64,000 bases of DNA from Hevea brasiliensis (lineage: Eukaryota > Streptophyta > Magnoliopsida > Malpighiales > Euphorbiaceae), in the NCBI RefSeq assembly GCF_030052815.1, contig NC_079499.1:79895183-79959182 (forward strand). The letters are read 5' to 3'. Under the pieces are notes generated by a model that was given only the letters and a program-made list of their open reading frames with translations, was not told the DNA's origin and ran no database searches. A program made the position numbers and the translations under genes. Of the stretch, positions 1 through 11,799 are shown in pieces. The first letter of the stretch is position 1, and every line of letters begins with the position of its first letter.

Positions 1-1142
1 TAAGATTGAGAAGGCTCCTTTCCGTGCTTGGAATAATCGAGATAGGCGGGGCCGCTCTTCCGATCTAGGAGGAGATCCGACACTTTCAATGGTCGGGCGG
101 ACCAAGGTTGAGACGGGTCTTTGCATCTCCCTGTGTTCGTGACCGGTGTTTGAAGACGTTCAACGCTTCATCTCCTTTACTTTCCTAAGATCTCTTTGTC
201 CTTCTTCCGCTTCCTAGAACCTCACCACCCGCCATACCGCACGTAAAAGAGGTTAGTGAGATCGCTAAGGTCCCGAGGACCGAGATATAGAAAATACCAA
301 TGCCGAGGTCGAGAGCGGAAGTTCGCGATCTCGCGGTGATCGCTGCATGGTCCAATGGTGCTCGCGCCACCGCATTTGGACAGAATATTTTAGAGTGGTG
401 GCCCGACTTTTCACTCCATCACTATCAAGCTTTCCTCTTGACTCGTGGTAAAGTGCTTCGAAGCTGGGGCCCTTGGTACCACCAAATACGAGGAAAGTCC
501 TCAGCAGCTCTGATCTTTACTCCTCGTAATGAAGAACCTGCTCTTCCAATTCTTAAGGGATGAGGGCAGATCGAAAAGAGTCCGCAACGAGGCTTCACTC
601 GAAAGAACCAAAGGTTCGCCTTCCTTTCGCGAGTTAGTCCGTGTAGCTCGCGAACACCTTAGCCGTAGGTCTGATTCCCTTAGCTCGCATAGACCTCTAA
701 AGCAACCAAGATCCGCCACGAGTTGGGGTGGATTTGAACAATGGATATTCGTGAAATTTTAGGACCTCCTTATAGAAATCGGCAGAGGGAACCTCGATCG
801 CCTTTAATCGTTTCTTCAGACACCATGACCATGTCATCCTCTTCAAAAGAATGATCGACACGTAAGATCGCCATGGCACTTGATCACCATATGAATCGTG
901 ACAAATATTGTATTCTTGAACAACGATTGCGCATCGGATTCCCAAGAACCGATGGAAGCTCGCCTATAGGAAGGGTCTCTCTCCTTGAAGGTGGTGCAAG
1001 CCTTGATGGTATGACCCGACTCCGACTGGAGCAGACCCTAGGGGTTTAGCGTGCTTGGCCCGACCGCTTCTTCTTCATCGACGATGACCATGAGAACTGA
1101 ATGGAAGGAGGGCTCACCGCTTCTCGACCTTCGCACCGCCAT
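1..1142 (-). pseudogene. Antisense ORF in the 5' LTR (PF04195-like 'gypsy-type transposon' protein), N-terminal part
   Basis: Read on the minus strand from an ATG at 1142, this is the same gene as 17262-19072 in the 3' LTR; the C-terminal part is cut off by the window start. Visible stretches include an acidic run (DEEEAVGP), a block ADFYKEVLKFHEYPLF (about 760-815) and LPSSLKNWKSRFFI (about 530-575), spread over different frames. The LxSDLPSSxKNWKxRFFxV block is typical of the plant 'putative gypsy type transposon' family (PF04195) found as antisense ORFs in Tat elements (family knowledge). A minus-strand TATA box lies about 150 bp upstream. Frameshifts differ from those of the 3' LTR copy and sit mostly at CTG/CGG sites, so some may be sequence errors. 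Confidence 0.65.
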
Positions 1143-1289
1143 TTTCAAGAAAAACAAAGAACTTAAACTAAAAGAGGATTAAAGCCCTTACCGAGTCCGA
1201 CGGCGCTGAGAAACTGGAGAAAATGAGAGAACTTCAAGTTGTGAGCAGGGATTGAAAATGGAATGAGAGAACAACCGGCTAACCTCCCC

Positions 1290-1297
1290 TATTTATA
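1290..1297 (-). promoter_or_regulatory. TATA box for the antisense LTR gene (5' LTR copy)
   Basis: On the minus strand the sequence reads GTATAAATAGGGG, a strong plant TATA box. It lies about 150 bp upstream of the antisense ATG at 1142 and is conserved in the 3' LTR (19226-19233). Confidence 0.55.
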
Positions 1298-1706
1298 CTA
1301 GTCCGAGCATTTAATGCTCGCGAGGTTCTAGGCGGCGATCGATTGGTGAGACTCGACACTGCTCGACACTTCTCTCAAATATCCGAATGTTCAGAGATCT
1401 TAATTGAGATCGCATAATAAGTTAAATATTTTGAATAAAGGATCGCTTAAGTGTCATTCGTAAAGAACCAGATCGATAAACACATTAGAGATCGGAAAAT
1501 AATCAATGCAAAAATAAGATGATAACCGACAAAATAAAGTCTTTATTCTCAAAAGATCGGATTACATCATTTGGGCGATCTCTAGGATCGGATTACAATA
1601 AAGGTCTAGCTACATCATGTGGCCGATCTCTAGAGATCCGATTACATTGAAAAATTACATCATTTGGACGATCTCTAGAGACCGTGAAAATCCTATCCAA
1701 GAGGTC

Positions 1707-1836
1707 GATCTAAGGATCGCTTTATAATCGATCCCAAGGATACTCCCAGTGATCTAAGGATCGCTTTATAACTAATCCCAAGGATACTCCTGTGTGATCT
1801 AAGGATCGTTTATAATCGATCCCAAGGATATTGCCG
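1707..1836 (+). repeat. 45-bp direct repeat, three copies, in the 5' LTR
   Basis: Three units begin GATCTAAGGATCG at 1707, 1751 and 1796, each carrying ATCCCAAGGATA. The array recurs in the 3' LTR at about 19657-19785. Confidence 0.85.
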
Positions 1837-2003
1837 ACCGGAAGCTTAATCCGCTTTAACACCCAATGTGGATCGTAATCATTTGAACACTCAATGTGAT
1901 GAGAAGCCGAATGAACTCGCTTGAGCAACTCGAGATCGGTACAACCAAGCCCGCAATACGGATCGGTCAAATCCGCTTCTTCACCATCGCCAATTAGGAC
2001 CAT
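1722..2003 (-). CDS. Second small antisense ORF in the 5' LTR, unknown function
   Basis: This 93-codon minus-strand ORF starts MVLIGDGEEADLTDPYC and ends inside the 45-bp repeat array, so its C-terminus is repetitive (IDYKRSLDH, VIKRSLDHW). A minus-strand TATATATA lies 152 bp upstream (2155-2162). The 3' LTR copy (about 19660-19945) is shifted by small indels. I recognise no domain. It could be a short protein, an exon of the antisense gene further left, or a chance ORF in a transcribed leader. Confidence 0.25.
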   Translation of the reverse strand: MVLIGDGEEADLTDPYCGLGCTDLELLKRVHSASHHIECSNDYDPHWVLKRIKLPVGNILGIDYKRSLDHTGVSLGLVIKRSLDHWEYPWDRL

Positions 2004-2154
2004 CCAATCACCGGATCAGAATTTTCAATGAGGAATAGGGAATTCCATCTAAGAGGATCAAAACCACGCTTGTAGCTTAACTTTCCTAACCTAGAACCAA
2101 GAAACAAGGAGAAAGAGAGAAAATCGAATGAAGGAAATGCCACTATCAACAGGG

Positions 2155-2162
2155 TATATATA
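2155..2162 (-). promoter_or_regulatory. Second minus-strand TATA-like box in the 5' LTR
   Basis: TATATATA sits in the minus-strand context CCCCTATATATACCC, followed by a CT-rich stretch resembling a plant 5' leader. It is conserved at 20106-20113. Confidence 0.35.
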
Positions 2163-2745
2163 GGGGAAAATGGGCATTTAATGTCGAAGGAAAACGGCTT
2201 TGACGCCGAGAATCGAGATGTAATTAATGCTTGGACCGAATCCAGATCGATCAAGGGATAAAAGAGATCGGAGATAGGAGATCGCATGAGAGATCGGAAT
2301 AGGAGCTAGGGAGGGATCTAAGACAAAAAGAATAAGACAAATTCCAATAACCGCCGCCGAATCGTGAGCCGAGGTAGTTAAAGCGCGGCGCACGAGATCT
2401 CCACCGCACGCCTAAGAATCGCCCGCACGCCGACAGTGCTGTGGTATGTCATGACACCAGACATCCCAATCTCCACCGTTGATCTCACTTGTAAGGATGA
2501 ATCCGAACCCTTGGATCAAAAGAGAAGACGACAATACCAGCATTTTTCACTCTTAGCCCTCGATCGCTCCGACAAGAGGATTCAAGACCGCTGATTAAAA
2601 GAGGAAAAGGACAAATATTCCGAGAAGCGATCTCACCATTCGCTTTGATTCTCTTTAATTCCCGAACATCCGATCATGTACTTCAAAATCTTGACCTCCA
2701 TCTTCCTCAAAATAAATCCCGACCCTTCATGGGGAGCACCGATTC

Positions 2746-2754
2746 CTATAAATA
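2746..2754 (+). promoter_or_regulatory. Sense TATA box of the Tat 5' LTR
   Basis: CTATAAATA is followed by a region suited to a transcript start; it is conserved as CTATAAATA at 20694-20702. This is the best candidate for the genomic RNA promoter and leaves about 1.9 kb of R-U5 before the LTR end. Confidence 0.5.
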
Positions 2755-3825
2755 CCGCATGAAAAACTGCTCAAGGACTGACAAAAAATATAGGCAAGAG
2801 GTCGCTATTATCGTGGAGGAACTCAAACTTCATTCAGCTTTGTTACTCATTGCTTTGTAGTGATTAAAAAGACTTTGAAACTAGTTTTCAGGAGTGTTTT
2901 CTTGAAAAAGATTTTGAATATTGGAACTCTACATTTCCAGCTTGTTCATTATCCGGTCATACTCTCATCATCTCTCGCTTCCTTTCCTCTGCTCAAGCTC
3001 AACTTCCTTTCACCGGTTCTTACCCTGCTACCTTTTAGCTAAAGCATCTCTCGGTTTCACGATGCATATCAACTCTCAGCCGATCAATCCGCCATCTTCA
3101 TCACTGCTTACCACTTCACGCTTATTTCAATATATTTGGCTCTCATGTAAGAGTTCACACTCACTGCTTACGCTTGTTTCCTCGTGACTTCCTTTGTTCT
3201 TCATACATCCGCAACTTTCTTCAAGGTTATTTTGTACAAGAGAACCCAAGAGAAAATATTGTTATAAGAGTTCATGTTACTGCTTTATTAAGTGTCTACG
3301 CTTATTTCCCGTGATTTTCCTTGTTCTTCTTACATCTAGACCATTTCTCGCACAAGCAATCCCAAAGAAAGTCACTCTCAAATCATTTTTTAGTGATCGC
3401 CCATTTTATTGATCTCCGTCATTTCAAAACCAGCTTTTCTAACTCTTTGTAGTATGTAAATGGTTGGGTAAACGAGGTAGTCGCAACTTAGAGGTCTCCT
3501 TTAAAAAGAGGACCGAATAACACGTCAGAAGATAGCCGAACTATTAGGCCGACGTGAAACAAAGAATTCGACAAAGATGTCATGAAATGGAATAAGACCA
3601 AAGTAAACTAAACAGAGTGGATCGGCCATTAATAGATATTGGTAAAATGACTACATGAAAAGGTCAATGAATCAAGTCTAGTGTTCCTGCTCAGCCACAG
3701 GATATCCATAAACCTTATCCCCATTTTTGAAGGTCGAATTTTAGTTTTAGGTTCTAAGACCCGTAGTGTGGTTAAATTTTTAAAGGTCGGAAAAGTCTTT
3801 GTCCGAGTCTCATCAAAATAGAAGG

Positions 3826-4380
3826 GGCCTCAAGAGTCCTTATCCTATCCTTGCCTAAAAGTTTTAAGTCAACTCTTAAAGGAGATCTGAGGAGGGTTCT
3901 TATCCTGCCTCCTTCAAAATTTTGATAAACATTAAGTAGGGATCTAAGAGAGTTCTTATCCGGTCCTCAACTCAAAACATTAACGAATAACTCTAAAGGA
4001 GATCTGAGGAGGGTTCTTATCCTGCCTCCTCTCAAAATTTTAATAAATAACTCTAAAGGAGATCTGAGGAGGGTTCTTATCCTGCCTCCTCCCAAAATTT
4101 TAATAAATAACTTAAAAGAGATCGGAGGAGGATTCTTATCCGGTCCCTTCAAAATTTTAATAAACATTAAATAGGATCTGAGGAGAGTTCTTATCCTGGC
4201 CTCAACCTCAAATTTTAATAAACATCTGAAAGAGATCTGAGGAGAGTTCTTATCCGGTCTCATCCTCAAAACTTCAAATAAATAACTTAAAAGAGAGCGG
4301 AGGAGAGTTCTTATCCGGTCTCCTCAAAATTTTAATGAACAACTTAAAAAGATCTGAGGAGAGTTCTTATCCGATTCTCA
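3826..4380 (+). repeat. ~58-bp tandem array in the 5' LTR, 9-10 units
   Basis: Units share GGAGATCTGAGGAGGGTTC, then TTATCC and an A/T-rich tail (CAAAATTTTAATAAA). First units are at about 3826 and 3880, the last near 4330. The same array lies at about 21771-22325, where most GATCTGAGG reads GATCGGAGG. Confidence 0.85.
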
Positions 4381-4731
4381 CACCTGCTCACTAAGGTTGT
4401 CTCATTTACTTATGTATCCGGGTGATCCAAATTTAGTGAAAATCAAACATTCCTTCTACCAAAAGGATTAACATTGCCGCTAAGCCCTTCTAACTAATTT
4501 GTAAAGGACGAATTAAATCTACTTACCCTTATTAAGGGACGAGGTGGGGTGCCTAACACCTTCCCCACCCGCTACTTTAACCCTAACTTAGAATCTCTGC
4601 TTTGAAGTGGTTTCATTTTTAATTTAACTTCTCAAATGGTTTTCTTTAGTTTCCTCAAAACTAAGGTGGCGACTCACTCTTTCCCACTTCGTGAGTGATC
4701 GTCCAAGCACCGCAAAATCCCATTGCGAGCC

Positions 4732-4747
4732 TGGCGACTACTGGGAC
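4732..4747 (+). other. Primer binding site of the Tat element
   Basis: TGGCGACTACTGGGAC immediately follows the 5' LTR. TGGCGAC is the complement of a tRNA 3' end ...GTCGCCA, as in tRNA-Arg, which Ogre-type elements use (family knowledge). The rest is imperfect; a lost base in ACTCCACTGGGG is possible. Confidence 0.5.
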
Positions 4748-5587
4748 ATCTAGGGAACCAACCCCAGTATAGAGGTCAAAAAGTAGTCTTAATTTTTGTC
4801 CGATCAAATTATATTTAGAGGGGCTCACTCGGCGATGTCTCATATGCTAATTATTATTGCTACTAACTATTTTGTTTTGCCTGTTCTATCTCCTACAAAG
4901 GTTTTCATTTCAAAGAAAAAGGAAAAAAGAAAAAATGGAAAAATAAAATCCCTCGAATTGGGAAGAGGTAAAAGTGTCCCTTCACACACTGAACACTTAC
5001 ACAATGTCCTCACCCACTATGGTCCTAACCCGGGCTTTCTTACCCTTGTCGGACAGTAGGAGGGGGTCATGTAGCGGTACCCGTGGGTTTTACCCCGTTA
5101 GTATCCGTGAAGGCTTCTGCTCAGATTGAAACTCGTTCTATCTACTGTGATACCCGTGGAAGTTTCCCGACAAGATCATGGGGGTAGAATGGGGCTCGAC
5201 TGTTTACAGTAGGGGCAATTTGGGAACCTGTGGCTATTAGACAAATTAGATCCTGAGCTAAACCATCACGAGAGTTGAACGCCGTAGTAAATCGCCTCAT
5301 AAGATAGAACTATCCAGATAGGTAGCGCTACTCCTGTTAGGAGTCTCCTACTATAGGACAAAAGGGGCATACTTACTCTTACCCTATTCTCGCTTTAATT
5401 TCCTTTGTTCATTTCTTTTGGTAATTTTGAATCCTACTAAAACGCCTACACATTTTCCTACTTTGATAAATGTGTACGTGTTACTCACAACAAAGATGAT
5501 TCAAAATTACCCTAATTTGTCTTACTAACAAATTCTCCCGCAGCGCACAAACCGAGGGTCCGTAAAAGGATAGGCATCATTTTTATC
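4748..5587 (+). other. Untranslated leader of the Tat element
   Basis: There is no recognisable gene between the PBS and ORF1. An open frame at 4796-5059 has lysine-rich low-complexity composition and no known motif. Confidence 0.5.
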
Positions 5588-7420
5588 ATGGCATCCTCGA
5601 GTCACGCAGAAAAGGCTCGTAATGCTAAACTTTGGTCCGAATCAATTCATAGTCCTGGCACTCGCAAAATGATGCTTCCGAGGCACTGTTAGCTCGCTAC
5701 CTTCGCTAGATCCGACAAAATAGAGGTCAAAATGAACAACCTCGAGGGTATGTCTAATAGATGGAGGTTGCTTCCCGACTGTGTCAAGGTACGCTTTGAA
5801 GAGAAGTACGGAAGGATTGCAACCTTAATGCAAGTCAAGGTCCAAATCCTCGCATTAAAAGCCATGTTGACGGTTTGGAATCCTGGCACGGAGTGTTCTC
5901 TTTCAATGACATTGATACGGCCCCCGCTATGGAGGAATATCAGCATTGCCGGGATCCCATACTCATTGCGTAATCGGATCTACTTACACCTCGAGCATAG
6001 GCGCACTGAAACGGTTGGCACATATGTTGGGTTCTCCCCAAGAAGTGAAGTCCAGAGAAACAACAAAGGGAACACGCATGGATGGCATTGATGTACCTTG
6101 AGAAGCGTTAGATCATCACCTCCAAGAGAAACAATGGGATCAAGCTCCGTAGCACTCGCCTTGGGAATCTATGGTCCGATCCTGCTCCCGGGCCATTGGG
6201 GATCATCACTAGCAAAGGCAGCTGGAGGTATTTTGGACAAAGGGAAAGGCAGGGATCAATCCGATACCGCAATCCTTGCCGAAACCTTGTTAACCCTAAC
6301 TTACCGCAGCATAACAGGGAAAGGGTCCATTAAGTGTTGCTCTCGCTATTATACCGACTATCACCACATGTGTCCTGTGGAGACAAAAGGATTGACTTGG
6401 TACCTTGACCAGCCTCCCATTGAGAAGATGACCTTAGTGATCACTTGAAGAATGAAAAACAGCATGGAACGGATTTTGAGTTTCAATAGCCATGATTATC
6501 GTTGAGGAAGTCGTGGACGCCAAGCCAACCCGCCTTGATTGGTACAGAGGTATTCACGGTGTCCCTAATTGGAATAACCGCATACAAGTTACACTCCAAA
6601 GATCGTAATGAGGCGCTTGGCTCAACACACCATGATCAACATTAAAGAATACCACCAAGGTCACTTCTACCATGAGCTCAAGGAAGAAGAAGGGTTGAAA
6701 ATGGCTCGCAAGTCCCGGGAAAACATCACTCTAATGGAGAGATCACCCAAAGGCCCGAGTGCTCCTGACGATTACCTTAAATGGAGAGCCGATAGGGACC
6801 AAGAACGCCTACCATAGAATTCAAGGACGACAACCTCGCCAAGACGCCTATTAGAGGAAGCTAATAATCGCTCGTTGACTCGCTACAAAAGGCAAATACC
6901 AAAAACTCACAAATGCAAGAACGAATGAAACAATTGGAGGACCAACAGTAAACTTAAGAGAAGGGTAAGAAAGCTCAAGGAAGAGGCAAGGGCCGAAAGG
7001 ATAGGGTTCAAGAGCAAGAGGTACAGTGGGAAAAAGAAAGAAATTCTCTCCAAGCCGAGGTCAAAGAGATGAAAGGGCGTAATAGTAAGCTTCAGAAAGG
7101 ATGAAGTACCAAGAAGTACTCATGAAGAGTATAAACAGAAAACAAGAAGAAGAAGCTTGAATTAAAAGAACAGCACTCTCATCAACGACATCTTGAAAGA
7201 GTGTGCTAAAGAAAGGAAAGAGAAAGAGAAACAAGCTGCCCTATATCAAGGATCGAAAGAAAATGTGGACCAGCTTGGAGAAAATGATAGCACAGTGGAA
7301 AAAAGGAACTATTACTCAATCCGAGTATGCTCAAAATGTTCGATCCGCCAAACAAGAGGAAAGGTTATATGAGTATCTCGTAAAATGTCATCTCATTATA
7401 AAGAACCTCCTAACCTAGGC
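5588..7420 (+). pseudogene. Tat ORF1: plant-mobile-domain/DUF7745-like protein with coiled-coil tail, broken
   Basis: The start is taken as the ATG at 5588 (MASSSHAEKARNAKLWSES). Readable blocks across several frames include LKAMLTVWNPG (about 5855-5885), IPYSLRNRIYLHLEHR (about 5950-6005), SSSVALALGIYGPILLPG (about 6135-6190) and, near 6465-6560, residues leading to GVPNWNNRIQVTL. From about 6880 to 7420 the sequence is A/G-rich and encodes Lys/Glu/Gln-rich segments suggesting a coiled coil. The layout resembles the ORF placed before gag in Tat/Ogre elements, carrying a domain of the plant mobile domain/DUF7745 type (family knowledge, from memory). Function in the element is unknown. Frameshifts and stops are frequent. 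Confidence 0.55.
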
Positions 7421-7852
7421 CGATGTAAAGAATATGTCTGTACAAATTATTCAGCTTAATGAAATGATTTTTGGACCATTGTCTAGCAAATTTGTGAATG
7501 AATAATATGACTCGTAGGAACTCCTCGCTAGGGTTATGTGAAAATTGAAATGCGCTATATGGACAGTGTATCATAAATGCGCATTCAATCCCGCCATTCA
7601 CTGGCCGACTATCGAACGATGCCATGATAAAGTTGAGGCGATTATCCTTTGCGCATTCCAACCTCGCTCTCAAACGCCATCGTATCCTTCGTCCCGCATA
7701 AGGGCTTTTAGTTTCTTTGCAAAACTCAAATTCATTTAAATTTTTTTTATCTTTCACAGGAAATCAATATTGATTAAAACAATGCAAGTCTGACCAAGCA
7801 CACGATCCAACCCAAGCGAGTGTACTTAACAAGATCTCCAACGAGGAAGATA

Positions 7853-9710
7853 ATGGAAAATCAGGAGCAAGTACAGAACATAAAAGGACAGGACTCCCAG
7901 TTGAAGGATCAGCATTCTGAAATAAAGATACTAATGAAGGAAATGTCTCCGAGCAAACCCGCTCGTAACCTAGCCCACCATTACCTCCTCCGCCTCCTAC
8001 AACAAATGATCCTCAAGAAGCTTCAACCTCTTTACCTTTCGCCTCCCATTCCGACCCGACAATCATCACTAATCCGGTGACCATAAATAATGACCCACCT
8101 TTTTCCTATTACCCTACTGCCTCAAATGCCGAGCCTCACCATTCAATCCCGATCCTCCAGCTTTACTCCACCCTCGCCTCCCGCTGGAGGAGTGTATCAT
8201 GCGGTGGAAGGAGAACATAGGGAGAGAGTAAAAGAGAAACTATCTGACCTAGAATAAAGATTGAGTGCAATAGAAGGGTTGAACTTGTATTGGTAAGTCG
8301 ATGTTTCGTCACTTTGATTGGTGCCAGATGTGGTTGTACCACCCAAATTCAAGATTCCTGATTTTGACAAATACAGCGGAAACTCAGATCCCCGCATCCA
8401 CCTGGCAACCTATATTGCCAAAATGTCTGCCTTAACAGAAGACGATAGACTTCTCATTCACTTCTTTCACGAGAGCCTCTCCGGAGCAGCTCTGAGATGG
8501 TGCATACAATTGACAGAGCAAGTCGCACTCGGAAGGACTTAGCCGATACCTTTCTTAAGCAAAGATAAATTCAATTGTGATGCAAAGACCCACAAGGAGG
8601 GACCTCCAGAACCTGGTACAGAAAGAACGGGAAGGTTTTAAGCAGTATGCCCAACGATGGAGGGAGAAGGTCGTAAGTATATCCTCCTGGATCGACAATG
8701 AACTCGCTCCTATTCATTGAAACATTGAAGGCTCCTACTTCAACCTCGATGATTGGAAATACTTCCAACAGCTTTCTCGATATCATCCAAGCCGTGAGAG
8801 AATTGAAGCTAATCTGAGAATAGGAAGGCTACAGGAGTTGATCGAGAACCTCGTGGAAAAGACCGCCAATTTTGGCAAGAAAAAGGAGAGTGATGTGCAT
8901 TCCATCACTAGATGTAATAATTTTCCCCAATTCCCCAAAATAACTACCGCCATATCCTCCCTCTCATGGCCCAACTATCGCGAACATCCCACCCCTTTCC
9001 CTAATTATTCACAACCACGCCCACAATACGCCCCACCGCAAATTTCCAACCAAGACCACCTCCTCCTCCACCAACCACGGCCACCACAAAATAACCCAAG
9101 ACCTCCAAGGAATCCCGATCCACCCCTTCCTCCTCTCGTTGAAATATACCGATACCTTGCTCAGATAAACCAAATCGCATCACCCTTTAGACCCAATCCA
9201 CCGCCATATCCTGTGGTATGATGCCACACCCGCTGTGAGTATCATGGAGGAGCACAAGGGCATTCAATCGACAATCCGCGGGCACTCGAGGGAGAGTGCA
9301 CGCCTAATCCGAACGGGTGGTTGAAAATCGAGGGAAATGGTTCCTCCCCAATGTTACCTCAAACCCATCGCCTAACCACAATGCGCAAAGTGGTGTAAAT
9401 ATGATAGAGTCTAAAGGAGAGGGATCAACACCGTAAGTGGATGAGCTGGTTCCATACTTTAAGGAGATTTTTACTATAGCAACGAGGGAAGGCTACCTTT
9501 GCTCTCGTGTAGCTGGATTCAAAGAGAGTGCGAGGTGTCCTTACCATGGAGGGGCAAACACCATGAGTCATGAGATTGTGAGGGGTCTGTGCAAGAAGTC
9601 CAGAACTTATTGTCTCTCGTGGTTCCGAGATGCCGCATAAGGCTAAAAACGGAAAAAGGAGTGAACACCACCTGATACACTGTAACGCCTCTACCTCCAA
9701 ACCTAATCAC
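7853..9710 (+). pseudogene. Tat gag, broken
   Basis: The start is the ATG at 7853 (MENQEQVQNIKGQDSQLKDQ), a coiled-coil N-terminus common in Tat gag. The capsid-like region begins near 8318 with PPKFKIPDFDKYSGNSDP and contains DDRLLIHFFHESLSGAALRW (8440-8500), the gag core; a further part (GFKQYAQRWREKV, about 8635-8675) is in another frame. A Pro-rich linker (8930-9200) precedes zinc-binding-like segments, CEYHGGAQGHSIDN near 9237 and CPYHGGANTMSHEI near 9537. Gag would package RNA and form the particle. At least three frame changes are needed to read it through. Confidence 0.8.
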
Positions 9711-10389
9711 CTTCTCACCCCTGAGCCTCTCCGCCAGAATAGCTTATCCAAACTCCACCTCGCCTCCCCATCACCAATACTCACGCTGTCCCTTGGAATT
9801 ATAACTTCCAAGTTTTCACTCAGGAGCATCAAGCAAGACATCCGCTCCCGCCTTGCCTCACCTCCGCACCACCAAAACCATGTTTCACTCTCACGAGCAC
9901 TTCGTAATGACTTATGATGGACTCGCTAGCAACACTACTCCCAAGCCAATTCTAGACCCGTTATTGCAACAAAATCCTCTCCACTGAGCAAGAAGTCGAG
10001 TTTATAACTCAAGTGGGAGGTGTTACTGAACGAAGAAAGAGAGAAAAGAAAAGGGAAAGTAAAATGGGAGAGTCATCCGTAAACACTAAGAGGAGGTTGA
10101 GAAAGCAGGGAAGCAGAGCCTATGGAGCACAAGGAAGATGAAGAACCGCTGCTCCAAATAATGAAACAGAGCGAGTATGACGTGGTGGAGCAATTGAGAA
10201 AAACCCCGCCAATTTCATCAAGTATCACCGATCCCGAGCTCTAAGTCCACCGACAAGCCCTACAAAGAATCCCGGATCAGCCTTTGTGAACCCCGACATT
10301 ACTCCAGGCGCTTTGAGAAAATAGTAGGACAAATCTGCATCCGGCTCGTAGCCTTTTCTCAAGAGGAGGTAGACTCGGGCTTAGGGCAC

Positions 10390-10790
10390 AATAAAGCTCT
10401 ACATGTAATCGTGAAGTGTAAGGGTTGTATAGTGGCCAAGGTTCTCATCGATAACGGATCGCCCTCAATGTATTGCCTAGGCGACCTTAGCCAAAGCTAC
10501 GGCTGACTAATCGAATATACGCCAAAGTGCAATGGTGGTAAGAGCCTTTGACGCATCAGAGAGAGGTATCGGGAGACATTGACTTGCCAATCCAAGTCGG
10601 GCATGTACTTTCAACGCCACGCTTCAAGTGATGAGCATTGAGCCGCTTACACTATGTTATTAGGGAGGCCGTGGATCCACTCGCAAACGCTGCCTTCAAC
10701 CTTACACCGTAAGATCAAATACATTAAGGACGGCAAAATCATCACGAAGGGGCTAAGAGGCCATATCGGTCACTAAGCCGCAATCACTTC
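10390..10790 (+). pseudogene. Tat aspartic protease domain remnant
   Basis: VLIDNGS at 10444-10464 carries the catalytic Asp (10450-10452) in a D-N-G-S context usual for Tat proteases. GDIDLPIQVG follows near 10575, and LGRPWIHS-type sequence near 10655-10685 in another frame. The downstream protease fold is frameshifted. Confidence 0.7.
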
Positions 10791-11799
10791 CTTATGTGGA
10801 AGCGCCGAGGAATCATTGAGAGTTCTTTCCGTGCCCTTGAATTGCAAGATACTGGAAGGAAGGGGCTATGGCTATGGTGGCCAAAGTAATGTCAAGAAAC
10901 GGTATCAAGAGGGGAAAGGCTTGGGCACCGCCTTGCAAGGAATCGTCGAGCCTATACCGCTATTCGTAAAATAGGCCGCTGTGGTTTGGGGTATGAGGAG
11001 GATGCCTCGTGGATGGGCGATTCGATGAGGAGGATGCTTCGATCGAGGTTTGACCAGGGACGGAAAATGAAAATAGTCCCGAGAATTACGAGATCTTCGC
11101 CAAACCGGCCATCCAACATCCGCAAGTACGTAAGAATCGCCAGATGATCCATCCATAGATGTCATCCAACCGGATTCCTTGTATGAGGCCCTAATTTCAC
11201 CCATGGTCGAGGAGCAGGAGCTTGACAACCGACAACGGAGGATATCCTGCACTCAATTTCGAGTAAAGTACCTGGTTATCTACACTTGATCATTTTGTCC
11301 ATGGTGACAAGTGTAATCAGTAAATGGACCTTTTCTTATGGCATTAATATTAATGAATTGATAGCGCATTTTAAATCCAATACTCTCTTTCCTTTTAATT
11401 CCATCCTTATAACATGTTCTATTCTTTATTCATTCAGACCATTCATCAATTAACACCTAATAATCCAATAGACTCGTAAATTCCTCCGTTAATTTTGAAA
11501 TCCCCATAATCGCCATTACTTCAAGTAATTCGAGGAAGACCTTACGTAAGAAAGCAATGAAAAGATGAACCTCCTCGTGCCTTGTGAAGATGAAACGCGC
11601 ACAATAAACTTAGGTTCTAAGAAGTAAAAAGGGAACTTAAGATAGTGGAGAGTGAGGAATTGGGAGATATGATCGGTCCGCTTAAGGAATTTCTCGACGA
11701 TTTTCATGGAGCTATGACGATATGGTCGGTTTGGACCTCGATAGTGACGCACAAGATTCCTTTAATTCCGTGAACGATCCCTGAAGGTAAATCGAGGAG

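Larger units (their letters stand above)
1..4728 (+). repeat. 5' LTR of the Tat element (first ~1.2 kb missing)
   Basis: It aligns along its whole length with 17916-22680 and stops at CATTGCGA just before the primer binding site. The 3' LTR ends CATTGCGACA, so the last CA seems lost here; this fits loss within a CAG (CGACAGCC to CGAGCC). It contains the 5' half of an antisense gene, a sense TATA box near 2746, a 45-bp triplicate at 1707-1836 and a ~58-bp tandem array at 3826-4380. Confidence 0.9.
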
